A DNA stretch of 64,000 nucleotides from Streptomyces sp. NBC_00102 (lineage in GTDB: Bacteria > Actinomycetota > Actinomycetes > Streptomycetales > Streptomycetaceae): contig NZ_JAPEMC010000001.1 in NCBI RefSeq assembly GCF_026343115.1, positions 2,294,001 to 2,358,000 on the forward strand. Reading direction: 5' to 3'. Under the pieces are notes generated by a model. It did not search any database. It was given only the letters and a program-made list of their open reading frames with translations, and was not told where the DNA came from. Each line of letters starts with the position of its first letter. Position 1 is the first letter of the stretch. The position numbers and the translations under genes are program-made. Shown here piece by piece: positions 25,993-33,791 of the stretch.

Positions 25993-26018
25993 GGAAACGG
26001 GGACTACTCCCCGTTTCC
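25993..26018. promoter_or_regulatory. TetR operator candidate 2
   Basis: Perfect inverted repeat GGAAACGGGGA-CTAC-TCCCCGTTTCC. A TATCGT -10-like hexamer for the patatin gene lies between the two palindromes. Confidence 0.7.
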
Positions 26019-26068
26019 TTTCCCGCAGGCGGGACGACGTCTGCGGGCGTCCACGTCGAGGGGGAAGC

Positions 26069-26908
26069 ATGAACGGCACTGCACTCGTACTCGGCGGCGG
26101 CGGGCCGGTGGGCGGAGCCTGGTTGACGGGGGTTCTGGCCGGGCTCGCCGGTGCCGGGATCGAACTCGACGGCGCCGACGTCGTGATCGGCACCTCCGCC
26201 GGCGCCGTCTTCGGCTCCCGGCTCCGGTCCGGGGTCACGGCTGCGGAACTCTACGATCGCCAGCTCTCCGGGGCGGACGCGGTCCGTCTGCCGGTGACCG
26301 CGCGGCAGACTGCGAGCTTCCTCTGGGCGGCGCTCGGCTCCCGCGACCCCCAACGCTCCGTCGAACGCCTCGCCCGGACGGCACTTCGCGCCCGGACCGG
26401 CCCGGAGTCGGACGTCTTCGACACGGTCGGCGCACTTCTGGGCGACGTACACGACTGGCCGGAGCGGGAGTTGCGGATCGCCGCGGTCGACGCGGCGAGC
26501 GGCCGGACCGAGGTGTTCGATTCGGGCTCCGGAGCGACGCTCCTCGAAGCGGTCGCGGCGAGCTGCGCCGTACCCGTCGTATGGCCGCCGGTCACCGTGG
26601 CAGGCCGGCGCTGGATGGACGGCGGCAGCCGTTCGACCACCAACCTCCACCTCGCGCACGGGTACGAGCGGGTGCTGGCGCTCGCGCCGGTCCCCCGAGC
26701 GGTCGGACCGCATCCGAGCGCCACGCGGCAGGCCGCCCAGTTGTCGGCCGACGGAACGCGCGTCCTCCTGCTGTCCCCGGACCGCGCCGCGCGCCGCGTG
26801 ATGGGCCGCGACATGACCGCCGACGCCCGCCGCCCGGCCGCCGCCCGCGCCGGCCGCACCCAAGCCGGCGCGGCGGCGGCCTCGGTGGCCGGACTCTGGC
26901 ACGGGTGA
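26069..26908 (+). CDS. Patatin-like phospholipase
   Basis: A 279-residue lipid acyl hydrolase with a Ser-Asp dyad. The oxyanion loop is LVLGGGGPVGG (residues 6-16), the nucleophile elbow is GTSAG (Ser ~46), and the catalytic Asp is in WMDGG near 188. No signal peptide, so it is cytoplasmic or membrane-associated. ATG at 26069 has a GAGGGGGAA ribosome site. It is divergent from, and probably controlled by, the adjacent TetR. A 16-bp direct repeat (2.5 copies, 26900-26940) spans the stop codon. Confidence 0.9.
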   Translation: MNGTALVLGGGGPVGGAWLTGVLAGLAGAGIELDGADVVIGTSAGAVFGSRLRSGVTAAELYDRQLSGADAVRLPVTARQTASFLWAALGSRDPQRSVERLARTALRARTGPESDVFDTVGALLGDVHDWPERELRIAAVDAASGRTEVFDSGSGATLLEAVAASCAVPVVWPPVTVAGRRWMDGGSRSTTNLHLAHGYERVLALAPVPRAVGPHPSATRQAAQLSADGTRVLLLSPDRAARRVMGRDMTADARRPAAARAGRTQAGAAAASVAGLWHG

Positions 26909-26971
26909 CGCGGTCCACGGGTGACGCGGTCCACGGGTGACAGCGGGTCCCGCGGGGCGACCGCCGCCGGC

Positions 26972-27574
26972 TCACACCTCGCGGTCGTCGCGATGGCGTC
27001 CCAGGGCGCGGCCGAAGCGTGCCGAGACCGCAGGCATGATGCTTTCGCCGTCCGCGGGCCTGTCCAGCCCGAAGACGTAGCCGGGGAAGTCGAGTTCCTT
27101 CTGCACCGCCCAGATCGCCTCGTGTTCCTGCGGCGGAAGCACCTGGACCGGGTCGCCGACTGCGATCCAGCCGATGGGCACCGTCGTGTCCGGGGGCAGC
27201 ACGGTGCGCAGGTGCACGATTCCATTGATCCGTACCTCGGATCGGGTGCCTATGCGGGCCCCGTTGAAGACCCGGCTGCCGGCCGCCAGGAACACCTCGT
27301 CCTCGGCCGTGCACCCGGTCAGGTACGAGCCGGGGCCGACCAGGACCGAACGTCCCAACAGCAGGGGGTCCCGGCGGGTGCCGCGCAGGACCGCGTTCTC
27401 CATGACGATGCACCCCTCGCCGAGTTCCACTGCCCCGCCCTCGGCGGTCAGTACCGCGCCGAACAGTACCCGGCAGCCGGGACCGACGCGTACGTCCCCG
27501 CAGAGGGTCGCCGTCGGGGCCACATAGGCCGAGGGGTGCACGGTGGGCGACATGCCTTCATGGTCGATGAGCAT
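26972..27574 (-). CDS. Gamma-carbonic-anhydrase-like hexapeptide-repeat protein
   Basis: About 200 residues of left-handed beta-helix (LbH), with hexapeptide repeats such as VHPSAYVAPTATLCGDVRVG and GCIVMENAVLRG from residue ~11 to 140, then a helical tail. It belongs to the YrdA/gamma-CA group. The usual metal-binding His triad is not evident by eye: one His is seen in NGIVHLRTVLP, but the classic H-x4-H pair is absent. Catalysis is therefore doubtful. Start uncertain: ATG 27574 chosen, ATG 27643 possible. It lies downstream of the ssrA terminator. Confidence 0.75.
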   Translation of the reverse strand: MLIDHEGMSPTVHPSAYVAPTATLCGDVRVGPGCRVLFGAVLTAEGGAVELGEGCIVMENAVLRGTRRDPLLLGRSVLVGPGSYLTGCTAEDEVFLAAGSRVFNGARIGTRSEVRINGIVHLRTVLPPDTTVPIGWIAVGDPVQVLPPQEHEAIWAVQKELDFPGYVFGLDRPADGESIMPAVSARFGRALGRHRDDREV

Positions 27575-27687
27575 GTCCGGGATCATGCAGCACATGGTTC
27601 GCCGCGGCCAGGACTTTTCGCCCGCCGGGACGGAATCAGCCATCGACGAGCGGCACGCCCGCTGCGTCAGAAAAGAGAAGGAACGCG

Positions 27688-27728
27688 AAAAAGCCTCTGC
27701 CCCGCGAGCGAACTCGCGGGGCAGAGGC
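27688..27728 (-). terminator. ssrA intrinsic terminator
   Basis: A perfect 16-bp stem with a 4-base loop is followed on the minus strand by five U residues, which is rare in this genome. It begins 11 bases past the tmRNA 3' end. Confidence 0.93.
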
Positions 27729-27738
27729 CTACATGGGG

Positions 27739-28125
27739 TGGTGGAGATGGCGGGAATCGAACCCGCGTCCAACGGTGCGGAACCAGGGCTTCTCCGAGTG
27801 CAGTTCGCTACGCTTTTCTCGGCCCCGGAGGTCACGCGAACAAGCCTCCGACAGGCTCAGTCACTGTTTGATTTCCTTCCAAACCCCGTGACCGGGCTTA
27901 GAAGTTTAGATCCCTAGTTGATGCCAGGATCCGGGTCGGGATCACCCCCGGGCTGACACTCCGCGGAGTCTTCGCTAGCTGCTAATTAGGCAGCGAGAGC
28001 GAAGGCGGAGGAATCGCGCTTGGAATTGGCGATTATTGTTTGCGACATATGGTTTACGAGATCATTGTCGCTTCCTCGACTCGCTTCCCCTGCTTCGACA
28101 TCCGCTGTCGAAACCGATCATCCCC
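27739..28125 (-). ncRNA. ssrA: Transfer-messenger RNA (tmRNA)
   Basis: A 387-nt tmRNA that rescues stalled ribosomes with SmpB and adds a degradation tag. The 5' end GGGGATG pairs with CATCTCC at the 3' end, which is followed by ACCA with CCA encoded. The T-arm GGTTCGATTCC is present. The tag reading frame runs from GCC at 28030 to TAA at 27988-27986 and encodes ANSKRDSSAFALAA (14 residues), ending in the canonical ALAA degron. smpB lies just upstream on the same strand, and a U-rich terminator follows. Confidence 0.97.
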
Positions 28126-28170
28126 ATGTTGATTTTTCAATACGCGCACCCTCGCTGGGGTGCACGGCCC

Positions 28171-28200
28171 ATCGTACGTGACCAACGGCGGACGATGCCA
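28171..28200 (-). promoter_or_regulatory. Predicted ssrA promoter
   Basis: TGGCAT (28200-28195) and TACGAT (28176-28171) with an 18-base spacer lie about 45 bases before the mature tmRNA 5' end, consistent with a precursor trimmed by RNase P. Confidence 0.4.
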
Positions 28201-28280
28201 GCGTATTCCCGCCGGTCACCCTTCCCGAGTGCCCGCTCCGGGCCCCGGTACGCACGCGAGAGCGCCCCGCGACCGTCCGG

Positions 28281-28769
28281 TCACGCGCTGCGCTGCCGGC
28301 GGCGGGCCGCCGAGATGGCGCGGTTGGTCTCGCGGGTGTCCTGCTTCTCGCGGAGCGTCTGGCGCTTGTCGTACTCCTTCTTGCCCTTCGCGAGCGCGAT
28401 CTCGACCTTGACCCGGCCGTCCTTGAAGTACAGGGCGAGCGGGACGATGGTGTGCCCGGTCTCCTTGGACTTCGACTCCAGCTTGTCGATCTCGGCCCGG
28501 TGCATCAGCAGCTTCCGCTTGCGCTTCGCCGCGTGGTTGGTCCAGGTGCCCTGGACGTACTCGGGCACGTGGATGTTGTGCAGCCACGCCTCGTGCTGGT
28601 CGATCTGGACGAAACCGTCCACCAGCGAGGCCCTGCCCATCCGCAGGGACTTCACCTCGGTACCCATGAGCACGAGCCCGCACTCGTAGGTGTCGATGAT
28701 GAGGTAGTCGTGCCGCGCCTTCTTGTTCTGCGCGATCATCTTGCGCCCGGTGTCTTTTTCCTTGGCCAT
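28281..28769 (-). CDS. smpB: SsrA-binding protein
   Basis: SmpB (162 aa) binds tmRNA and places it in the stalled ribosome. The OB-fold core has [22 protein letters not shown] from residue ~15 and GTEVKSLR near 36. The basic C-terminal tail ([20 protein letters not shown]) is the part that mimics an anticodon arm in the mRNA channel. Its position 155 bases upstream of ssrA links the two partners. It follows the ctp-like protease by 18 bases. Confidence 0.97.
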   Translation of the reverse strand: MAKEKDTGRKMIAQNKKARHDYLIIDTYECGLVLMGTEVKSLRMGRASLVDGFVQIDQHEAWLHNIHVPEYVQGTWTNHAAKRKRKLLMHRAEIDKLESKSKETGHTIVPLALYFKDGRVKVEIALAKGKKEYDKRQTLREKQDTRETNRAISAARRRQRSA

Positions 28770-28787
28770 AGTGCGGTCATTTTCGCA

Positions 28788-29981
28788 CTACGACCCACCC
28801 CCGAGGCCACTCAATACCGTCTCGGCCCGATCCAGGGCCCCCGCACCGACCACCACGTCCGGGGTGATCCCCCGGCCCTCCACGCCCTTGCCGCCCGGCG
28901 TGCGGTACTGCCCGACGGTCAGCTCCGCCACCGCGCCGTCCGGCAGCTCGCTCGGCATCTGCACCGAGCCCTTGCCGAAGGTGGGCGAACCGACCGTGAC
29001 CGCGCGGCCCCGGTCCTGGAGCGCGCCGGTCAGCAGCTCGGCCGCGCTCATCGTGCCGCCGTCGACGAGCACCACGAGCGGGCGGGTCGTGTCGCCGCCC
29101 GGATCCGCGTACAGGGCGCGCTGCTCCCCGTGCACGTCGTAGGTGGCGACCAGGCCGCCGTCCAGGAAGGCGGAGGCGGCGACGACCGCCTCGCCGACCA
29201 GCCCGCCGCTGTTGGCGCGGAGGTCCAGCAGGATTCCGGCGTCGCCGGGCGCGGACCGTACCGCGTCGCGGATCTCGCCGCCCGCACCCCGGGTGAAGGC
29301 GGTCGCCTTGATCAGCACGGTGGAAGTGGGGCGGGTGCCGAGCCGGCGCACGCTGACGGCCTCCGTGGTGAGCCTGGCCCGGTGCAGGAACTCCGTCCGG
29401 GCGTGTCCCTCCCGCTCCAGGCCGAGGACGACGGAGGAACCCGCCTTCTCGTGCGTACCGTCCCCGCGCAGCCGGGCCACGATCTCCGCGACGGGCCGGC
29501 CCTGGGTCCGGTCGCCGTCCACGGAGGTGAGTACGTCGTCTGCGCGGATGCCCGCGAGGTCGGCGGGCCCCCCGGGCTCGACCCGGGCCACCCGCACCCG
29601 GCCGTCGGCGGTGCGGCGGGCGGAGAGGCCGACCCCGGTGTACGAGCCGTCGAGCGCCTGCTCGAACTCCTCGTACTCGCGCTCGTCGTACACCGCGCCC
29701 CAGCGGTCGCCGCTGCGGCTGACGAGCTCCTCGGCGGCCTGGGTGGCGGACTTCCCGTCCGCGGCGGCTCCGGCGGCGGCCGCCGCCAACTCCTGGCGGT
29801 CGACGGGGGCGAGGGAGGACGCGGCGGCGGCCGGGCGGGTCCGCGGGTCGGCGCGGGCGGGCTCGTCGCGCGGGAGGGAGCCGGTGGCCGCACCGGTGGC
29901 GAGCACTCCGGCGAACACCAACGTCAGGGCCGCCCCGCGGCGCAGGCCGCGGGGCCCGTACCGGTACAAGGGCCCCTGCAT
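28788..29981 (-). CDS. S41 family C-terminal processing peptidase
   Basis: A 397-residue exported or membrane-anchored protease with an N-terminal hydrophobic signal/anchor (~16-34). A PDZ domain follows (~115-195: VEPGGPADLAGIRADDVL), then the S41 catalytic core with the Ser312-Lys337 dyad (GTMSAAEL and TFGKGSVQ). Such proteases trim or degrade extracytoplasmic proteins. It sits between ftsX and smpB on the same strand, separated from ftsX by a strong terminator, so it probably has its own promoter. The 18-base gap to smpB suggests cotranscription with it. Confidence 0.92.
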   Translation of the reverse strand: MQGPLYRYGPRGLRRGAALTLVFAGVLATGAATGSLPRDEPARADPRTRPAAAASSLAPVDRQELAAAAAGAAADGKSATQAAEELVSRSGDRWGAVYDEREYEEFEQALDGSYTGVGLSARRTADGRVRVARVEPGGPADLAGIRADDVLTSVDGDRTQGRPVAEIVARLRGDGTHEKAGSSVVLGLEREGHARTEFLHRARLTTEAVSVRRLGTRPTSTVLIKATAFTRGAGGEIRDAVRSAPGDAGILLDLRANSGGLVGEAVVAASAFLDGGLVATYDVHGEQRALYADPGGDTTRPLVVLVDGGTMSAAELLTGALQDRGRAVTVGSPTFGKGSVQMPSELPDGAVAELTVGQYRTPGGKGVEGRGITPDVVVGAGALDRAETVLSGLGGGS

Positions 29982-30001
29982 GGCAGCGAGTCTAGGACAA
30001 A

Positions 30002-30043
30002 CCCCCTGCGCCGCACGGGCGCTTCACCGTGCGGCGCAGGGGG
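30002..30043 (-). terminator. ftsEX terminator
   Basis: A perfect 17-bp stem (CCCCCTGCGCCGCACGG and complement) with an 8-base loop, starting 7 bases past the ftsX stop. Confidence 0.88.
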
Positions 30044-30049
30044 CGCATG

Positions 30050-30967
30050 TCACACCTTGAGGTACTTGCGGAGCGCGACGAGCGCCGCAACTGCGGGCAT
30101 CAGGAGCCCGATCGCGAGGACAAGAGGCAGTTTGGTGATGACCGCGTCCCAGCCGATGAAGTCGATCAGGTTCAGCTTGCTCTGCAGGGAGAGGCCGGCG
30201 TCGATGAGGAAGTAGCGGGCGCCTATCAGCAGAGCACAGGCCAGCAGACCGCCGATCAGCCCGGCGAAGGCCGCTTCCATGATGAACGGCATCTGGATGT
30301 AGAACCCCGAGGCGCCGACGAGCCGCATGATGCCGGTCTCGCGTCTCCGGCTGAACGCCGACACCCGGACGGTGTTGACGATCAGCATCAACGCGATGAT
30401 CAGCATCAGGAACATGACGCACAGGGCCGCCACGTTCATGCCGTTCATCAACTCGAAGAGGTTGTCCAGGATCGATCTCTGGTCCTGGACGGACTGCACC
30501 CCGGCCCGGCCGGCGAAGGCGGTCGCGACGACCTTGTACTTCTCCGGGTCCTTGAGCTTGACGCGGAAGGACTCCTGCATCTGGTCGGGCGTGATGTTGC
30601 CCGCCATCGGGGTGTCGCCGAACTGGTCCTGGTAGTGCTTGTACGCCTGGTCGACCGTCTCGAAGGTGACGGTGTCGACGGCCGCCATCTTCTTGAGGTC
30701 CTGATCGATTTCCTTCTTCTGCGCGTCCGTCACGGCACCGTTGGAACACTTGGGCATGTCCACGGCGTCGTTCTTGTTGCACAGGAAGATGGAGACGTTG
30801 ACCTTGTCGTACCAGTAGTCCTTCATCGTGCTGACCTGCTCACGGAGCAGCAGCGCGCCCCCGAACAGGGCGAGCGAGAGGGCGACGGAGACCACGACGG
30901 CGAAGGTCATCGTGAGGTTGCGCCGGAGGCCGACGCCGATCTCCGACAGGACGAACTGGGCGCGCAT
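30050..30967 (-). CDS. ftsX: Cell division ABC transporter permease FtsX
   Basis: A 305-residue membrane component of FtsEX, which transmits ATP hydrolysis across the membrane to activate cell-wall hydrolases. TM1 is at ~20-42. A large extracellular loop (~43-175) carries two Cys (LCNKNDAVDMPKC) that may form a disulfide. Three further TMs cover ~178-295. The RRRETGIMRLVGAS motif before TM3 is family-typical. It lies 47 bases downstream of ftsE. Confidence 0.95.
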   Translation of the reverse strand: MRAQFVLSEIGVGLRRNLTMTFAVVVSVALSLALFGGALLLREQVSTMKDYWYDKVNVSIFLCNKNDAVDMPKCSNGAVTDAQKKEIDQDLKKMAAVDTVTFETVDQAYKHYQDQFGDTPMAGNITPDQMQESFRVKLKDPEKYKVVATAFAGRAGVQSVQDQRSILDNLFELMNGMNVAALCVMFLMLIIALMLIVNTVRVSAFSRRRETGIMRLVGASGFYIQMPFIMEAAFAGLIGGLLACALLIGARYFLIDAGLSLQSKLNLIDFIGWDAVITKLPLVLAIGLLMPAVAALVALRKYLKV

Positions 30968-31014
30968 GGCGTCCTTTCAGTACTCGATGCTCAGATGCTC
31001 AGTGCTGGTGGCGC

Positions 31015-31704
31015 TCAGTGCTGGTAGCCGTAGACGCCGCGCGTCTGGTCACGTACGAGACGGCCCTGTTCCAGCTCGATGACGCGCTTGCGCATCTGGT
31101 CGACGATGTTCTGGTCGTGGGTCGCCATGATCACGGTGGTGCCGGTCCGGTTGATCCGGTCCAGCAGCTTCATGATGCCCACGGAGGTCTGCGGGTCGAG
31201 GTTTCCGGTCGGCTCGTCGGCGATCAGCAGCATCGGCCGGTTGACGAACGCCCGCGCGATGGCGACGCGCTGCTGCTCACCGCCGGAGAGCTCGCCGGGC
31301 ATGCGGTCCTCTTTGCCGCCGAGGCCCACGAGGTCGAGCACCTGCGGCACGGCCTTGCGGATCTCACCGCGCGGCTTGCCGATGACCTCCTGCGCGAAGG
31401 CCACGTTCTCGGCGACGGTCTTGTTGGGGAGGAGGCGGAAGTCCTGGAACACCGTGCCCAGTTGGCGGCGCATCTGGGGCACCTTCCAGTTGGACAGGCG
31501 CGCCAGGTCCTTGCCGAGCACATGGACTTGGCCCAGGCTCGCGCGCTCCTCACGGAGGATCAGGCGCATGAAGGTGGACTTGCCGGAGCCCGAGGAGCCC
31601 ACCAGGAAGACGAACTCGCCCTTCTCGATGTCGAGTGAGACATCGCGCAGTGCGGGGCGGCTCTGCTTCGGGTAGGTCTTCGAGACGTTGTCGAATCGGA
31701 TCAC
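31015..31704 (-). CDS. ftsE: Cell division ATP-binding protein FtsE
   Basis: The 229-residue ABC ATPase partner of FtsX. Walker A is GSSGSGKST near 37, the signature [14 protein letters not shown] near 139, Walker [13 protein letters not shown] near 160, and the H-loop ATHD. GTG start at 31704. An upstream ATG overlaps it but runs into TGA after four codons, possibly a tiny leader. The 47-base ftsE-ftsX spacer contains a short duplicated GCTCAGTGCTGG. Confidence 0.96.
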   Translation of the reverse strand: MIRFDNVSKTYPKQSRPALRDVSLDIEKGEFVFLVGSSGSGKSTFMRLILREERASLGQVHVLGKDLARLSNWKVPQMRRQLGTVFQDFRLLPNKTVAENVAFAQEVIGKPRGEIRKAVPQVLDLVGLGGKEDRMPGELSGGEQQRVAIARAFVNRPMLLIADEPTGNLDPQTSVGIMKLLDRINRTGTTVIMATHDQNIVDQMRKRVIELEQGRLVRDQTRGVYGYQH

Positions 31705-32115
31705 GGAGGCACCATGGTCGGCCGGGAGTATGTGTGCGTGACCCTACGCGAATGCTTCGCTGGCGCGCAGGCGGCGTCTACGGATGGGTGATTTATGCCG
31801 GAAGATGAGCGGGAGCGCGTCGGCCGCGGTGCGTCGTACGGAACGCGCGGGCGCCCTCCGCACCGCTGTCGCGACCGTGCGTGACCGACGTGGAAGACCG
31901 GTGCGCGTGACCCCGCTGGACCCCCGCCGGCCGTCGTACCGGGACTTTCGGCAGCCTTTTCCCGTACTCCCCGACGGGCCGCGCCGAATGTCGCCGGAGC
32001 TGGCACAGTGGTAGGGGGAACGGTCACGCTCCCCGGAGCGTTGTGCGGACGGACAGCCGCCCGGGCCCGGGAGCACGGCCGAGGACGATTCCGCCGCGCG
32101 GGAGGAGGAGTGCGC
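31705..32115. other. Divergent upstream region of ftsE and the zinc-ribbon gene
   Basis: No gene is convincing here. It must contain the ftsE promoter (leftwards) and the promoter of the small gene at 32116 (rightwards). I see no strong consensus, palindrome or hairpin. Confidence 0.4.
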
Positions 32116-32313
32116 ATGACCTACGACCGACTGGTGTGCGCGAACTGTGCGGCGCCCGTCAACGAGGGCCGCTGCCCCGTCTGCCGCGCGAGCCGCGAGC
32201 GCCTGCGACAACAGGACCAGGGCCTCTTCGGCGGGATGAACCCGATGGTGCTGATCGCCCTGCTCGTCGTGCTGGTGTGCGCGGTGGCCCTGCTGGCCCA
32301 GCAAGTGGCGTAG
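32116..32313 (+). CDS. Small zinc-ribbon membrane protein
   Basis: A 65-residue protein: an N-terminal double CxxC knuckle (CANC at 8-11 and CPVC at 20-23) likely binding one zinc, a basic/Gln linker, then one TM (~43-62, MVLIALLVVLVCAVALLAQ). The ribosome site GGGAGGAGG is very strong. Function unknown. Its last codons form the first unit of an 18-bp tandem repeat. Confidence 0.8.
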   Translation: MTYDRLVCANCAAPVNEGRCPVCRASRERLRQQDQGLFGGMNPMVLIALLVVLVCAVALLAQQVA

Positions 32314-32390
32314 ACCCGGCACGTGGCGTGGACCCGTCACGTGGCGCAGCCCCAGCACATGGCGCAGGCCCCGCATGTGGCGTAGGGCCT
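32301..32390 (+). repeat. Five 18-bp tandem repeats beginning at the gene's stop codon
   Basis: Degenerate units based on GCACGTGGCGTAGACCCG start in the final codons of the zinc-ribbon gene (CAA GTG GCG TAG). They continue in frame until the fifth copy, which restores a TAG. The intervening frame is open, so the unit amplified from the gene end. Confidence 0.8.
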
Positions 32391-32455
32391 CCTCCGCGCC
32401 GCCCCCATGCGCCTGTACGGCTCCGAGGGGCGTCGTACACCTCCCGTTCACCGCG

Positions 32456-32497
32456 TGAGGGCCCGAGGAGAGCGGTGAAGCTCTCCTCGGGCCCTCA
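32456..32497. terminator. Bidirectional terminator
   Basis: A perfect 17-bp stem (TGAGGGCCCGAGGAGAG and complement) with an 8-base loop between convergent genes. Confidence 0.88.
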
Positions 32498-32539
32498 GTG
32501 ACCTGCGTGCCGTGCGTGCCCCGCGTCCGAGCGAGTGGC

Positions 32540-33409
32540 TCAGACGGCGGTGCGACCGGCCGCCAGACGCGGCAGGAAGCGGAAGCCGATGCCGCCGGCG
32601 ATCATCGTCGCGGCGCCGAGGAGCAGGAACGTGGTCTCGGCCGCACCGGTCTCGGCGAGCTCGTCCTTGCCCTTGCCCTGCTCGACCGGCTTGTTGCCGA
32701 CACTGTCGGTGTCGGTGTTGTTCGACTCGACGCACTCGGCACCGTCGAGGGTGACGGTGCAGGACTCGTCCGTGCCGCCGGTGGACGAGCCACCGTCGGT
32801 GCCGGTGGTGCCCGACGTGCCCGACGTGCCCGAGCCGGTGGTGCCGGACGTGTCCGAGCCGGTCGCGCCCGAGTCGCCGTTCGTGCCGCCCTCGGTCGCC
32901 GGAGCGCCGTCGCTACCGCCCTCCGTGGCCGGAGCGCCGTCGCCGCCACCCTCGGTCGCCGGAGCGCCGTCGCCGCCACCCTCCGTGGCCGGAGCGCCGT
33001 CGCCGCCACCCTCGGTCGCCGGAGCGCCGTCGCCGCCACCCTCCGTGGCCGGAGCGCCGTCGCCGCCACCCTCGGTCGCCGGAGCGCCGTCGCCGCCACC
33101 CTCCGTGGCCGGAGCGCCGTCGCCGCCACCCTCGGTCGCCGGAGCGCCGTCGCCGCCACCCTCGGTCGCCGGGGCACCGTCGCCGCCACCCTCGGTCGCC
33201 GGAGCGCCGTCGCCGCCACCCTCCGTGGCCGGAGCGCCGTCCGAACCGGCGTCCACGCCACCGGCGTCGCCGCCCTCCTCCGCGAAGGAGGAGGTGACTT
33301 CCCCGACGCCGAACGCCTGCGCCGCACCCGCGGCCGTCAGGGATGCGCCGGCCGCGATGATCGCGCCGGCGGCTATGCGCGCGATGTGTACGCGCGTCTT
33401 CTTCGTCAT
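32540..33409 (-). CDS. LAXTG sortase-anchored repeat protein
   Basis: A 289-residue secreted surface protein: a signal peptide (~1-32, KKTR n-region, cleavage after AQA), twelve decapeptide repeats ([10 protein letters not shown], ~55-180), a Gly/Ser/Thr linker, and a Cys pair ([10 protein letters not shown]) likely disulfide-bonded. The C-terminal sorting signal is LAETG at ~249, then a hydrophobic helix and an Arg-containing tail. LAxTG is the motif used by class E sortases of Streptomyces. It is probably a cell-wall protein whose stalk length can vary by repeat slippage. Ligand or role unknown. Confidence 0.88.
   Translation of the reverse strand: MTKKTRVHIARIAAGAIIAAGASLTAAGAAQAFGVGEVTSSFAEEGGDAGGVDAGSDGAPATEGGGDGAPATEGGGDGAPATEGGGDGAPATEGGGDGAPATEGGGDGAPATEGGGDGAPATEGGGDGAPATEGGGDGAPATEGGGDGAPATEGGGDGAPATEGGSDGAPATEGGTNGDSGATGSDTSGTTGSGTSGTSGTTGTDGGSSTGGTDESCTVTLDGAECVESNNTDTDSVGNKPVEQGKGKDELAETGAAETTFLLLGAATMIAGGIGFRFLPRLAAGRTAV
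32881..33240 (-). repeat. Twelve 30-bp coding repeats with 60-bp higher-order pattern
   Basis: Twelve 30-bp units encode [10 protein letters not shown]. Two synonymous variants (CTCGGTCGCC and CTCCGTGGCC on the + strand) alternate A-B, making a 60-bp super-unit. One A-A interruption occurs near 33150. The protein repeat is unaffected. Confidence 0.95.
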
Positions 33410-33742
33410 CTGCTGCTACCCCCAGTAGCCGATCTCGTCGATGGAGCAGCGCGTGTGAGGGACCCGGCTCTGCGGAGTTTGCTCCGAACCGGGCCGCGTT
33501 CACCGCGGTCGTCCGGCCCGCCCCCACTCACACCCGTCCCAGTCATACGCACGCTGCTCCAGCACCCTGACCAGAGTTAAGGATTACGTCAAGAGCGTTC
33601 CGGGCGATTGGTGAACCCGTGGGGCTTCTGACGGTTATTCGCTCCCCCGACTGTGACGCGATCGCTACGATCCCCCGGCCCCGCCGCCCGGCCCCACGCG
33701 CCCCGCCGGGCCCGCGCCTTCCGCCTCCCCGGGTACGCGGAA

Positions 33743-33772
33743 GGGCCCGGGCGGAAAATCCCGCCCGGGCCC
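33743..33772 (-). terminator. prfB terminator
   Basis: A perfect 12-bp stem GGGCCCGGGCGG/CCGCCCGGGCCC with a 6-base loop, 19 bases after the prfB stop. The region 33410-33742 holds only the presumed promoter area of the LAXTG gene. Confidence 0.82.
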
Positions 33773-33791
33773 AACTTCCGTACGCGTACGG

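Noticed and set aside
26972..27835. 287-residue version of the hexapeptide protein starting at 27835
   Set aside because: The extra N-terminus would be translated from within the tmRNA gene and its terminator.
27986..28030. A short independent protein-coding gene inside ssrA
   Set aside because: This is the tmRNA tag frame, with a resume GCC codon and no initiation signals.
32881..33240. CRISPR-like array of twelve 30-bp repeats
   Set aside because: There are no spacers; the units are contiguous, in frame and encode a decapeptide of a sortase substrate.
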